Below, piece by piece: positions 24,285 to 37,349 of a stretch of 64,000 nt of DNA. Every line of letters starts with the position of its first letter. The first letter of the stretch is position 1. The notes beneath the pieces are model-generated. The model was given only the letters and a program-made list of their open reading frames with translations, was not told the origin of the DNA and did not search any database. This DNA comes from Avena insularis (Eukaryota; Streptophyta; Magnoliopsida; Poales; Poaceae): positions 377,009,331-377,073,330 of the forward strand of contig CM042688.1 in NCBI GenBank assembly GCA_023614405.1. The letters are read 5' to 3'. The translations under genes and the position numbers were made by a program.

Positions 24285-25543
24285 GAGGGCTAAGGCGAGG
24301 CTATTGGTGTACATGTAAGTGAAGTTCTCTACTTCTGACCTACCATCCAGTTTGAGTCCTCTTCGGTTAGCTCACATTTTGGCCCCCTTTTTTAGATGCA
24401 TTCTGTGTACTCTTTGTTCAATTTGATACTACCGGCGAAGTGATAAGAGTCACAGAGAGCATTTTTTGCACTCTATTTCCAAGGCACACTTCTAGACATA
24501 AGTGTCAAGCTAGCCTTTGAACAATATCTACATAGAATGTATGTACATGCATGGTTGATCCAATCTCTTATTATAATTCTTGTGTGCTAATTATATTATA
24601 CAATAATTAAATAGGATATTTATTGTAGCATACATCTTTACAACAGTAATTGTTGGTCTTGTGTCTATAGTTAGTGTCTCATTTAGAATTATGAAATTCT
24701 TGACCAGTATTGCCTTCTTGAAATAAGATGGTGGAAGTCGGCACCTAAAGGTGGAGTAATTTTTTTGTTGGGAAACCAAGTGAAGTGTGGTTGGTGATAA
24801 TGGCTATTATGTGTTTATGTTTAGTGCATGGTATGTAGTTTGCCCATCTAATTATCTTGTACGAAGAGCATTGACTGTTATGTTGGGATATTTATCGTAG
24901 CATACTTATTTATCAGAGTAATTGTTGGCATTTTGTCTACATTTAGTGTCTCATTCAGATTTATAAATTCTTGACTGATATTGCCTTCTTGAAATAAGAT
25001 GGAGGAAGTAGGCAGTGACTGTGCATTGTTATTCATTAATATTCATGGAATCTAGGTTTAGTTTTGTAGTAGCGTAGTTGATTTAGCCTTCCTATAATAA
25101 GAGTTCGTTTTGTTGAACGATACTATAGACATGGGAAACCTCCACATAATTTAGTCTGACATGGAAACATCAATGGTGTAATGACCAACATGCTATTCTC
25201 AACTAAATCATCTTCCTACATACAATTTTGAGAGGTCGCATGGGATTTGGGAGCCAATACACATCACTTTCTGATTTTGAGTCAACTGGCTTACCCGATG
25301 CGACACTTTCATATTTAGACATATGCAAAACAAATCTTTAGAGATCATGACTGTATTGATACAATAAAAGTATCATTATATACTCTCTCCTTTATGTTCC
25401 TGTTTTTGTCGCATTTTTTTGGAGATTCAAAAATTATTTTGCTCAAAAGTCCTCCTATGGTATATTAGCAATCTCATAATATTAAGTGATTTCCTCTTGG
25501 TACCCGGTTCAAGTTCAAGTCATGTGGATGTTTATTTTCATTA
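24285..25543. other. Intergenic sequence, no gene seen
   Basis: AT-rich with many stops in all frames. The only structure noted is the duplicated block at 24614-24743 and 24886-25014. Confidence 0.5.
24614..25014 (+). repeat. Diverged direct duplication of about 130 bp
   Basis: Copy 1 (24614-24743) and copy 2 (24886-25014) both run from GGATATTTAT...GTAGCATAC to ATTGCCTTCTTGAAATAAGATGG. They differ at scattered bases and small gaps and are 272 bp apart. Confidence 0.75.
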
Positions 25544-25646
25544 CTCCCTCCGATCCATATTACTTGTCACTAAAATGGATGTATCTAGACATGTTTTAGT
25601 GCTAGATACATCCATTTTAACAACAAGTAATATGGATCGGAGGGAG
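25544..25646. mobile_element. Stowaway (Mariner) MITE
   Basis: A 103-bp element with terminal inverted repeats CTCCCTCCGATCCATATTAC and its complement, flanked by TA on both sides (25542-25543 and 25647-25648). The inner part is also a long palindrome around ATGGATGTATCTAGACATG. Confidence 0.93.
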
Positions 25647-25913
25647 TAGTAACTTTCTGCCATTTTCATTTTTTTAAGAGAAAGTTGAACCAAAGGTGCC
25701 AATATGAGAAACTTCACTCTTGAGGATACAAGGCAAACTGCATGCTTCTAAAGAACCAAAAACAATCTTAGCTTAGTTGTGAAAATGATGTTGTTTATGT
25801 TTTTGGCAAACAACAGGGAGCTGACCGAGAGGCAAGAAGGTGTGTTTGGGCTGCATTGCAACCTTCAGCATACCAGAACTGAGGACGCATAAGAAGACTC
25901 AAATCGCCCCTTG
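25647..25913. other. Intergenic sequence, possibly upstream part of the RNase H remnant
   Basis: No clear feature. The final 100 bases may belong to the degenerate reading frame that becomes recognisable at 25914. Confidence 0.3.
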
Positions 25914-26538
25914 AAGCCACCTCCTGAAGGTTTTATAAAGGTCAACAACGAAGTTTCCTTCATTGCTAAATATGGGATTGCTAGCGCTGGAGTGCTTGCC
26001 CCGGATCACCTGGGAAGCGTCAGCTTCTCTGCATCTTGTCTGATGAGTGACTATACTAGCGCTGAAGAAGCATAAGTTGAGACTATAGGTGTGCCTCTGA
26101 GCATGAACTTTGGCTGCAAGAGCATTTTGATGGAATCTGAATGACGATTAACACGATCAATTCCAAGTATGTAGCACGTTTGCCTCATGTATGATTGTTG
26201 CTAGATTAAACTCGTGTGTAGGGATTTTGTTTCAGGTAGCTTTGTGAAAGTAGATATAGGCTGCCATAATGTAGCACATGAGTTGGCCTCCTTGGCAAGG
26301 GATTTCAGGTTGTTTGAATCCTGGTTAGGCAGATTGTGATACTGTTATTCAGTCCTTCGGTTTCACAGTTAAGGTAGTGGTTTAGTCCTTATTGTAAGCT
26401 GTGTGAGTTTCTATTATTGTTGTTGTTAGGTTTTACTCATTGTTGTACGTTGGTCCCTTGTACTCTGGCCACTTTGTCGGTCATTTTTCTTCCCTCTTAA
26501 TTTATACAAGCAGCTCTCTTGCATGGTTCGAAAAAATA
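25914..26538 (+). pseudogene. Decayed RNase H-like domain with LINE-like 3' tail
   Basis: One frame reads KPPPEGFIKVNNEVSF, then GVLAPDHLGSVSFSAS, SAEEA and, after several stops, NVAHELASLARDF. This order is that of the plant RVT_3/RNase H domain found at the end of non-LTR retrotransposons. The usual KxNxDG core here reads KVNNEV. A T-rich 3' region follows and ends GCATGGTTCGAAAAAA near 26536, like a LINE terminus with a short A-tail. I could not find a target duplication. Confidence 0.55.
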
Positions 26539-26952
26539 TACAATCTGAGTGACACTAACATGTAAGCACCTATTCACCCTGAAAAAATATTATGAAAATT
26601 GTCGTTCCAACAGAAGGCGTTCATGTTTGTCTTTATTTTCATAGAGTTGTACAAGTTCATTTAATACAGATTTAGGAAAGAAATTATGTTAACTATTTTT
26701 CTATTCCTTTTAAATTTAATGCTCATGTGAAACACCCCTTGTATCTACAAGGCTTTGCATAGGACAAAGGTGTACCCTCAGTTGAGGATAACATCAGACT
26801 ATTATTATTAACTTATGCTCATATGCCTCCTACATATGGTATGCAATTTTGTTAGCACCAAGTCAACCATACAATGTGCAAAAACTAACTAGAAAAAAGC
26901 AAAACTGCGACATGCAAAAATTCTACTGAATCGGTGGTTGGCACTAGATGTG
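26539..26952. other. Intergenic sequence, nothing recognised
   Basis: AT-rich, no ORF of note, no terminal repeats seen. It forms the left flank of the LINE insertion. Confidence 0.5.
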
Positions 26953-28744
26953 GACTTCTGCCGACTTTTTTTTAAAGCTCAATATATTAGGTCTACAAGC
27001 CGCCTCATTAAAACCTTCCAGTCCCTTTCGGTACCCTGGTAAGGGAAAAGAGTGCGTCTGAAACTTGCAGCCTCTGGGTTCAACACAGTTACATCATTCG
27101 AGCGGTTACATCTTTAATTACATCAGATAAAATAAACCTCGGAGGGTCCCCATCCCAAACTAAAAACTCTTTTGAATCATATGCATGTTTAGCTAGTAGA
27201 TGAGCCACTCCATTTGCTTCCCGCATATAGTGCTTGAATGAGATTCCAGGTATTGTGTTTGCTTTAAAAAAGCATTCCGCCAGGATAGCCGAATAGGGAT
27301 TCCATACTTCCATTGTTCTATTACAGCATTCGATCAGCTCAAGGCAGTCTGATTCAATAATCACCTTTGAACATCCCTTCTCTTCAATAAACTCCAGACC
27401 TTTCAGCAAACTAGCTGCTTCTGCCACTTCAGCTCACAGGAGGTTGTTCGTAGGACAACATAAGACTGCAATTGCCTCACTCGTATGATCTCGAAGAACA
27501 CCACCTACAGCACCAGAACCATCAATATGGTAGGAAGCATCAATATTGAGTTTATATGAGCCAAAACCTGGTTTTACCCATCTCGACGGTTCCATCTTCA
27601 GATTTGAACTAGCTGTATTATAATTGGATGTCAAGGCATTAATCGCAAAAGTTGTATTCCTTGGTGTATTCACACGCTCCCCATGGACTAATTGCCGACG
27701 TTACCACCAAATATACCAACAGCCAACCCCAATACACTCCTGCAACCCCAGATTACCCAGTACAGGCGATTTCCTATTGGGGTTGCACAGAAGACCTTCA
27801 AGAACCATAGAACCAGACCGATCAGTCCCAGTAGCTTGATAGATGGTTTCATATAAGCCTAAAGCCTCCCAGATTTGTTTCGCTCGTACACAAGTGAAAA
27901 GGAGATGCTTTATATCCTCCGCTCCCTGTAAACAAACAGAGCAGACGGCCTGGACAGGAATATGTCTATTTGCAAGGATCGCTCTCCCAGGTATTATGCC
28001 ATGGAAGGCTCTCCACACAAAAAAATTAATCTTACTTGGTATCTGCAATTTCCACACAATCTCCCATACCGGGTTGATCCTTGAAGAGCCCTGCCCATCA
28101 CTCCTTCTAGAACGAGCACCAAACCGATGTTCCCATTCCAAGAAATATGCAGAGCGTACTGAGAACATATAGTTCTTAGTAAAGTGCTAGGCGATAAAAT
28201 CATCCGTGAGATGCTCACTAAGTGGGACCTTAAGAATACGCTCCACATCTATCTACATCAAATTCTCTCTCAATATGGCTTCATCTCAAGTACCCGTGAT
28301 AGGGTTTATGAGCTCATCAACTGTCCGCAAAATACATTGACCTCGACTCGACATCACCTTTCTTGTAAAACCCGTAGGAATCCAGTGGTCCTCCCATATA
28401 TTAACACGAATTCCTTTACCAATTCTCCAGATGTGTCCACGCTTAAACGAATACAGACCAGATACGATACTCTGCCAAGTAAAAGAAGATCCCTTCTTTG
28501 GTCCCACTTGCAAGAAATTTCCACTTGGGTAATATTTTGCCCGGAGCACACAAGCCACAAGTGAATTAGTATTGGTAACCAGCCTCCAACTTTGCTTTGC
28601 AAGCATCGCCAAATTAAAACAATGAATATCCCTGAAACCCATACCACCTGATCTCTTTGGGATGCTCATTTTCCACCATGATAACCAGTGCATTTTCTTA
28701 TCTTCATCTGTATCACCCCACCAGAAGGCAACCATGGCATCATT

Positions 28745-29036
28745 AATCTCCTTATAAAGTGCCTTTGGTATCTTAAAAACTGCCATAGTGTAGACTGTAA
28801 TTGATTGAATAATGGCTTTAAGTAAAATCTCTTTTCCCCCTAAAGAGAGGAATTTCTCCCTCCAACCTTTCAACCATTCAATGATTCTCTCAAGCAAGTA
28901 TAAAAAACTTCCCGAGCGATCCAGTCCCACCATTGAAGGAAGGCCAAGATATTTATCAGATAAAGCTTCAGTCACAATATTTAACTCCTCACAAATCTGA
29001 GCTTTAACATTTACCTCAACATTTGGACTAAAGAAA
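28745..29036 (-). repeat. 292-bp LINE ORF2 segment, copy 1 (original position)
   Basis: Minus-strand ORF2 sequence immediately left of the Copia 5' LTR, ending AGAAA. It is nearly identical to 35362-35653; I saw one difference, G/A in GTAGACTGTAATTG versus GTAGACTATAATTG. Confidence 0.95.
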
Positions 29037-30729
29037 TGTTGGAGATATGCCCAAGAGGCAATAATAAGAGTGGTTATTATTATATCTTTGTGTTTATGAT
29101 GAATGTTTACATCCCATGCTATAATTGTATTATAAGGAAACACTAATACATGTGTGTTTTGTAAACATAAAAGAGTCCCTAGTAAGCCTCTTATGAAACT
29201 AGCTTGTTGATTAAATGATGATCATGGTTTCCTGATCATGGACATTGGATGTCATTAATAACAAGGTTATATCATTAGGAGAATGATGTGATGGACACAC
29301 ACCCATAGTAAGCGTAGCATAAGATCAAGTCATTAAGTTCGTATTGCTGTAAGCTTTCAAATGCATAGTAACCTAATCCTTCGACCATGAGGTTATGTTA
29401 ATCACCATCACCGGATGGGTACTTTGATGACATCAAACACCGCTTAAATCGGGTGGTTATAAAGGTGTCATTGGGTATTCTGAAAGTATGTGTTGAAGCG
29501 CATGGACCAAGATTGGGATTTGTCCATCCATATGACGGATAGATATGCTCTGGGCCCTCTCGGTGGAATGTCATCTAGTTAGCTTGCAAGCATGTGACTA
29601 GGTCACAAGGGATGACATAACATGGAGCAGTAAAGAGTACTTATCGATGCAGGTAGAACTAGGTATAGAGATACCGACGATCAAACCTCGGATAAGTAGA
29701 ATATCGCGTGACAAAGGGAATTGGTTTCGTATGTTAATGGTTCTATCGATCACGAAGTCATCGTTGAGTATGTGGGAGCCGTTATGGATCTCCAGATCCC
29801 GCTGATGGTTATTGATCGGAGACGTGTCTCCATCATGTCTACATGTTCACGAACCGTAGGGTGACACACTTAAGGTTCGAAGTTGTTTTAAGTAGATATG
29901 GAATATGCGTTGGAGACCGAATGTTGTTCAGAGTCTCGGATTGGATCCGGGACAACATGAGGAGATCCGGAATGGTCCGGAGAATAAGATTCATATATTG
30001 GGGATCATTTTCTAAGTTAGGAAATGTTCCGGAGTGTTTGTATGGAGATTCTAGAAGGTTTCGGAATGTTTTGGAAGGTTCTAGAAGAGTTCTTGGTGTT
30101 TGCTTGAAAACCAAGAAAGGGTCAAAGGAAACCTTGTGGGGCGAGACACGGATTCGTGGGGGAGGAGGACTCCTCCCCCCTTCCCAACCCTTGACCATAG
30201 GAGGGGAGTCCTACTAGGACTCCCCCTCCCCAGGCGCGCCTCCCTCCTTTAAATAGAAGGGAGGGGGCGCCCCCTCCTAGCCCTCTCTCATAACAAGCTC
30301 TAGTCGCTGCCTCTCTCCTCTACCTTCGCTCTGCTCCGGCTTAGGCGAAGCCCTGCAGAATTCTCTCCTCCACCACCACCACCACACCGTCGTGCTGCTA
30401 GGATTCCGTGGAGAAGATATATTACCTCCGCTGCTCGCTGGAACAGGGAGAGGAAGGTCTACCGACTCAAGACGTGTGACCGATCATGGAAGCGCTGCCG
30501 AACGGAGCAGCCTTGAGATCGTCCACACGATCTTGAGATCGGCAAGTGATCGACTACATCAACCCCGAGATCTAATCTCGTAACGCTTTCGGTTCTACGA
30601 GGGTTAGTACAAGATCTATCTCGTTGCTCATGTCTAATAGATTAGATCTTGGCTTTTATCTAGATTAGATCTAGGTTTTGTTCGTTCTTGCGGTAGAATT
30701 TTTTTGTTTTCCATGCTACGAACCCATCA
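29037..30729 (+). repeat. Copia 5' LTR
   Basis: 1693 bp, beginning TGTTGGAGATATGCCC and ending ACGAACCCATCA. A TATA-like TTTAAATAG lies near 30247, just before a C-rich leader. Confidence 0.93.
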
Positions 30730-30730
30730 G

Positions 30731-30743
30731 TGGTATCAGAGCC
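30731..30743 (+). other. Copia primer-binding site (initiator tRNA-Met type)
   Basis: TGGTATCAGAGCC begins two bases after the 5' LTR, the standard plant Copia primer site. Confidence 0.93.
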
Positions 30744-31940
30744 TTGTCTATGTGTAGATCTGTTGCACGAGTAGAACACAATGATGTTGTGGGCATTGGT
30801 GATCGTGCTGTCTTTTGCTTTGTGTACTTTGCATCTTGCGATATGGTGGGATGAAGCGGCTCAGGCTAACCTTACATGTCATCGCACATGAGACTTGCTC
30901 CACGCTTGACGTGTAACTTGCTTTGCACAAGTGGCTTTGCGGGTGTCTGTCTCTCCCATCATAGTATAGATCCAATCTACACTTTGCACTTGATTGCACT
31001 TGTATCAACGTTGTGGTTCAGTTTCGTAGGTAAGATCCGTTCTTATTCGAAAGCCCCAAACCATGTAAAACTTGCAAAGAAAATTAGAGGCGTCTAACTT
31101 GTTTTTGCAGGGGTTTTGTGATGTGATATGGCCATCATGTGATTGTGATTATATTTGATGTATGCAATGATCCTTGTTGTAATATGGCAACCGGCAGGAG
31201 CCTAATGGTTGTCTTTAATTCTGTTAAGACCTGCGTGTCTTTTCATCTTGTAATAGCTTTATTCCAAGTAGTTGTAATAGTTGCTGGTGATGATGGACAA
31301 CCATGAAGCGGCGCCACTGACCTTGACGCAATGCTGGTGATGATGGAGATCATGTCCGTGCTTTGGAGATGGAGATCAAAGGCATAAGAAGAAAGGGTCA
31401 TATCATATCACACTAATTATGAATTGCCTGTGACGTTAATCCTTTATGCATCTTGTATTGCTTAGATCGCGCCGGTAGCATTATAAGATGATCCCTCTCA
31501 CTAAATTTTAAGTAATAAAGTGTTCGTCCTTAGTTGGCACCGTTGCTAAGACTCGTCGTCTCGAAGCATCTCGTGATGATCGGGTGTGATAGATTCTACG
31601 TGTGCATACAACGGGTGCAAGCCAGATTTGCACATGTGGAAACTAAGGTTAATCTTGACGAGCCTAGCATGTACATACATGGTCTCGGAACAAGGAATAC
31701 CGAAAGGTAGAGCACGAGTCATATAAGTGATATGATGAACATGAAGATTGTTCGCCGATGAAACTACATCTTCTCTCGTGAAGATCGGACTTGGTGTAGT
31801 GGACTTGGTTCGTGTAATCACTAAGACAATGTGAGGGATGTTGTTTTGAGTGGGAGTTCACCTAGTTAATTTAAGAATTAAAGTAGAACTCAATTTATCA
31901 TAAACTTAGTCTAAACTACTTGCAAATATTGTTGTAGATT
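30744..31940 (+). other. Copia untranslated leader
   Basis: About 1.2 kb without a coherent reading frame between the primer site and the gag start, as is usual for BARE-like elements. Confidence 0.7.
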
Positions 31941-34900
31941 ATGGCGAACCTCTCCATCAATTTCAATGCGTTCCTAGAGAAAGAAAAACTTAAGAACAAT
32001 GGAAGCAACTTCACGGACTGGCTCCGTGGTCTGAAGATTGTCCTCAAGGCTGGTCAGATGACCTATGTGCTCGAAGCACCGCTAGGTGACCCACCTGCAG
32101 ATGATGCCACCGATGACGTAAAGAATGTTTACGCCACTCGGAAAAATCATTACTCCACAGTTCAGTGTGCCATCCTGTACGGTTTAGAAACGGAGCTCTA
32201 GAAGCGTTTTGAGCGCCACGACCCGTTCAAGATCATTAAGGAGCTCAAGCTCATTTTTGAGACTCGCGCGGCCGTGGAGAGCTATGAGGCCTCCGAGAAG
32301 TTCTTTACCTGCAAGATGGAAGAGGGAAGCTCCGTTAGCGAGCACGTGCTCACCATGTTTGGGCACACAAACAAACTCCAAGAATTGGGGATAACGATTC
32401 CTAATGAGTTAGGGATTCACCGTGTCCTCCAATCACTGCCACCGAGTTATAAGAACTTTGTGATGAACTACAATATGCACTGCATGAACAAGACGTTGCT
32501 TGAACTATCGTCCATGCTGAAAACTGCTGAAGTGGAGATCAAGAAGGAGCACCAAGTGTTGATGGTCAATAAGACCACCAATTTCAAGAAACAGGGCAAG
32601 CCTAAGAAAAAGGGCAACTTCAAGAAGGATGGCAAGAAAGCTACCGCACCTGCTAAGAAGCCCAAGGCTGGTCCTAAGCCTGGCCGAGTGCTTCTCTTGC
32701 AAGGGTGCCGTCCTTTGGGCGTAACTGCCCCAAGTACCTGGCAGATCTGAAGAACGGCAACATCAAGAAGAAAGGTATATTCGATATACATGTTATTGAT
32801 GTGTATCTTACTAGTATTCGTAGTAGTGCCTGGGTATTTGATACTGGTTCGGTTGCTCAGATTTGTAACTCGAAACAGGAGCTGCGGAATAAACGAAGAC
32901 TAGCGAGAGACAAGGTGACGATGCGCGTTGGAAATAGCTCCAAGGTTGATGTGATCGCCGTCGGCACGCTCCCTCTACATCTACCTTCGGAATTAGTTTT
33001 AAATTTAAATAATTGTTATTTGGTGCCTGCGTTAAGCATGAACATTATATCTGGATCTTGTTTATTGCGAGACGGTTACTCTTTTAAGTCTGAGAATAAA
33101 GGTTGTTCGATTTATATGAGTAATATCTTTTATGGTAATGCACCTAAGATAAATGGTTTATTCTTATTGAATATCAATAGTAGTGATACACATGTTCACA
33201 ACATAGATGCTAAACGAATAAAATTGAATGATAATTCTACATACATGTGTACTTTGTCTTGGTCACATTGGAGTGAAGCGTATGAAGAAACTCCATTTTG
33301 ATGGACTTCTTGAATCACTTGATTTTGAATCACTTGAAAGATGCGAAGCATGTCTAATGGGAAAAATGACTAAGACTCCATTCTCTGGAATAATGGAGCG
33401 AGCTACAGCCTTATTGGAAATAATACATACCGATGTGTGCGGTCCAATGAGTGTAGCATCGTGTGGTGGATATCGTTATGTTCTCACTTTCACGGATGAC
33501 TTAAGTAGATATGGGTATGTCTACTTTATGAAACATAAGTCCGAAACTTTCGAGAAGTTTAAGGAATTTCAAAGTGAAGTGGAAAATCATCATAACAAGA
33601 AGATTAAGTTTCTGCGTTCTGACCGCGGAGGTGAATATCTGAGTTATGAGTTTGGCATGCATTTAAAGAAATATGGAATACTTTTCGATTGACACATGGG
33701 AACACCACAGCGTAATGGTGTGTCCGAACGTCGTAATCGAACTCTCTTAGATATGGTTCGGTCTATGATGTCTCTTTCAGATTTACCGCTATCATTTTGG
33801 GGCTATGACTTAGGGACAGCCGCATTCACTTTAAATAGGGCACCATCTAAATCCGTTGAAATGACACCGTACGAATTGTGGTTTGGAAAGAAACCTAAGT
33901 TGTCGTTCCTTAAAGTTTGGGGTTGCGAGGCGTATGTAAAGAAGTTACAACCTGATAAGCTTGAACCCAAAGCGGAGAAATGCGTCTTCATAGGATACCC
34001 GAAAGAAACAATTGGGTATACCTTCTATCATAGATCCGAAGGCAAAGTTTTCGTTGCCAAGAATGGATCCTTTCTTGAGAAGGAATTTCTCTCGAAAGAA
34101 GTGACTGGAAGGAAAGTAGAACTCGACGAGGTTATTGAACCTTCTCTCGGAGTTGAGAGTAGCGTAGCACCGGAAGATGTTTTTGTGCCGCCTGCACCAA
34201 CTGGAGAGGAAGCTAATGATGTTGATCATGAAACTTCGAACGAAGTTACTGCTGAACCTCACAGGTCAACGAGAGTTCGTACCACTCCTGATTGGTATGA
34301 CTCTGCCTTGAACGCCATGTTGGTGGACAACACTGATGACCCTGCGACGTATGAAGAAGCTATGGTGAGCCCAGATTCCGACAAATGGCTAGAAGCCATG
34401 AAATCTGAAATGGGATCCATGTACGAAAACCAAGTATGGACTTTGGTGGACTTACCGGATGGCCGTAAGGCTGTCGAGAACAAATGGATTTTCAAAAGAA
34501 AAACAGATGCTGATGGTAATGTTACCGTCTATAAAGCTCGACTTGTCACGAAAGGGTTCCGACAAATTCAAGGAGTTGACTATGATGAGACTTTCTCACC
34601 AGTAGCGAAGCTAAAGTCTGTGAGGATTTTGTTAGCAATCGTTGCATATTTCGATTATGAAATTTGGCAGATGGATGTCAAAACGGCGTTCCTTAATGGT
34701 GACATTGAGGAAGAGTTGTATATGGTACAACCCAAGGGTTTTGTCGATCCTAGTGATGCTGACAAGGTATGCAAACTTCAGCGCTCCATTTATGGACTGA
34801 AGCAAGCATCCCGGAGTTGGAATCAATGTTTTGATAAAGTAATCAAAATTTTTGGATTTATACAAACTTATGGAGAAGCTTGTATTTACAAGAAAGTGAG

Positions 34901-35373
34901 TGGGAGCTCTGTGGCATTCCTAGTACTATATGTAGATGACATATTGTTGATTGGGAATGATATAGAACTTCTTAATAGCGTCAAAACCTATTTGAATAAG
35001 TTTTTCAATGAAGGATCTTGGCGAAGCGGCATATATTCTAGACATCAAGATTTATAGAGATAGATCAAGACGCCTAATAGCGCTTTCACAAAGTACATAC
35101 TTAGACAAACTTCTAAAGAAGTTTAGAATGGAAGAGAGCAAGAAAGGGTTCGTGCCCATGTTGTCAGGTAAGACCTTGAGTAAGACTCAAAGTCCGGCTA
35201 CGGCAGAAGATAGAGAAAAGATGAATAATATTTCCTATGCCTCGGCCATAGGTTCTATCATGTATGCCATGCTGTGTACAAGACCAGATATAGCACATGC
35301 TGTTAGTTTGACTAGCAGATATCAAAGTGATCCTGGAATGGAACACTGGACAACGGTCAAGAATCTCCTTATA
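31941..35373 (+). pseudogene. Copia gag-pol polyprotein, five or more lesions and truncated RT
   Basis: gag starts at 31941 (MANLSINFNAFLEK) and has a TAG at 32199, probably from CAG, followed by KRFERHDPF. The zinc knuckle near 32690 (ECFSCKG, NCPKYL) is frameshifted. The protease shows AWVFDTGS near 32830. The integrase shows IHTDVCGP, SDRGGEYLS and GTPQRNGVSERRN, with a TGA at 33690 before the last block. Reverse transcriptase runs from KWIFKRKTDADG near 34480 through AFLNGDIEEELYM to YVDDILLIGND near 34930, with a frameshift near 35010. The frame then enters LINE sequence just after TTVKNLL, before the RNase H domain. It is not translatable as a whole. Confidence 0.88.
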
Positions 35374-35653
35374 AAGTGCCTTTGGTATCTTAAAAACTGC
35401 CATAGTGTAGACTATAATTGATTGAATAATGGCTTTAAGTAAAATCTCTTTTCCCCCTAAAGAGAGGAATTTCTCCCTCCAACCTTTCAACCATTCAATG
35501 ATTCTCTCAAGCAAGTATAAAAAACTTCCCGAGCGATCCAGTCCCACCATTGAAGGAAGGCCAAGATATTTATCAGATAAAGCTTCAGTCACAATATTTA
35601 ACTCCTCACAAATCTGAGCTTTAACATTTACCTCAACATTTGGACTAAAGAAA
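35362..35653 (-). repeat. 292-bp LINE ORF2 segment, copy 2, inside the Copia element
   Basis: It repeats 28745-29036 up to the AGAAA in front of the LTR. The junction with Copia sequence lies in AATCTCCTT, where LINE and Copia-like sequence could both pair, suggesting microhomology. Confidence 0.95.
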
Positions 35654-37349
35654 TGTTGGAGATATGCCCAAGAGGCAATAATAAGAGTGGTTATTATTAT
35701 ATATTTGTGTTTATGATGAATGTTTACATCCCATGCTATAATTGTATTATAAGGAAACACTAATACATGTGTGTTTTGTAAACATAAAAGAGTCCCTAGT
35801 AAGCCTCTTATGAAACTAGCTTGTTGATTAAATGATGATCATGGTTTCCTGATCATGGACATTGGATGTCATTAATAACAAGGTTATATCATTAGGAGAA
35901 TGATGTGATGGACACACACCCATAGTAAGCATAGCATAAGATCAAGTCATTAAGTTCGTATTGCTGTAAGCTTTCAAATGCATAGTAACCTAATCCTTCG
36001 ACCATGAGGTTATGTTAATCACCATCACCGGATGGGTACTTTGATGACATCAAACACCGCTTAAATGGGGTGGTTATAAAGGTGTCATTGGGTATTCTGA
36101 AAGTATGTGTTGAAGCGCATGGACCAAGATTGGAATTTGTCCATCCATATGACGGATAGATATGCTCTGGGCCCTCTCGGTGGAATGTCATCTAGTTAGC
36201 TTGCAAGCATGTGACTAGGTCACAAGGGATGACATAACATGGAATGAGTAAAGAGTACTTATCGATGTGAGGTAGAACTAGGTATAGAGATACCGACGAT
36301 CAAACCTCGGATAAGTAGAATATCGCGTGACAAAGGGAATTGGTTTCGTATGTTAATGGTTCTATCGATCACGAAGTCATCATTGAGTATGTGGGAGCCG
36401 TTATGGATCTCCAGATCCTGCTGATGGTTATTGATCGGAGATGTGTCTCCATCATGTCTACATGTTCACGAACCGTAGGGTGACACACTTAAGGTTCGAA
36501 GTTGTTTTAAGTAGATATGGAATATGCGTTGGAGACCGAATGTTGTTCGGAGTCTCGGATTGGATCCGGGACAACACGAGGAGATCCGGAATGGTCCGGA
36601 GAATAAGATTCATATATTGGGGATCATTTTCTAAGTTAGGAAATGTTCCGGAGTGTTTGTATGGAGATTCTAGAAGGTTTCGGAATGTTCTGGAAGGTTC
36701 TAGAAGAGTTCTTGGTGTTTGCTTGAAAACCAAGAAAGGGTCAAAGGAAACCTTGTGGGGCGAGACACGGATTCGTGGGGGAGGAGGACTCCTCCCCCCT
36801 TCCCAACCTGCCGGCCATAGGAGGGGAGTCCTACTAGGACTCCCCCTCCCCAGGCGCGCCTCCCTCCTTTAAATAGAAGGGAGGGGGCGCCCCCTCCTAG
36901 CCCTCTCTCATAACAAGCTCTAGCCGCCGCCTCTCTCCTCTACCTTCGCTCTGCTCCGGCTTAGGCGAAGCCCTGCAGAATTCTCTCCTCCACCACCACC
37001 ACCACACCGTCGTGCTGCTGGGATTCCGTGGAGAAGATCTATTACCTCTGCTGCTCGCTGGAACAGGGAGAGGAAGGTCTGCTTCGACTCCGCACGTGTG
37101 ACCGATTGAAGCGCTGCTTAACCGCGGTGCCAGAAGGATCGTCCACACGATCTTGAGATCGGCAAGTGATCGACTACATCAACCCCGAGATCTAATCTCG
37201 TAACGCTTTCGGTTCTACGAGGGTTAGTACAAGATCTATCTCGTTGCTCATGTCTAATAGATTAGATCTTGGCTTTTATCTAGATTAGATCTAGGTTTTG
37301 TTCGTTCTTGCGGTAGAAATTTTTTGTTTTCCATGCTACGAACCCATCA
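35654..37349 (+). repeat. Copia second LTR
   Basis: 1696 bp, similar to the first LTR with scattered substitutions and a more diverged patch near 37080-37140 (compare 30460-30535). It is followed by AGAAA and by LINE sequence that continues the reverse transcriptase. Confidence 0.93.

Larger units (their letters stand above)
29037..37349 (+). mobile_element. Copia LTR retrotransposon (BARE/Angela-like group), rearranged
   Basis: Two LTRs (29037-30729 and 35654-37349) in the plus orientation with TGTTGG...CCATCA ends. The flanks 29032-29036 and 37350-37354 read AGAAA. The internal region has the tRNA-Met primer site and gag, protease, integrase and most of reverse transcriptase. At about 35362-35371 it changes abruptly into LINE sequence that copies the left flank of the element. 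The end of reverse transcriptase, RNase H and the polypurine tract are therefore missing. The second LTR also has AGAAA on its left side. BARE/Angela grouping is from LTR start and RT similarity; I cannot assign the exact family. Confidence 0.9.

Noticed and set aside
29839..30217. ORFs inside the Copia LTR (and the matching ones at 36441-36872)
   Set aside because: They lie in U3/R of both LTRs, have no domain and differ between copies.
35164..35760. Minus-strand ORF joining LINE reverse transcriptase to Copia sequence
   Set aside because: It is a by-product of the 35362 junction and not an evolved fusion gene; the LINE frame simply runs into antisense Copia sequence.
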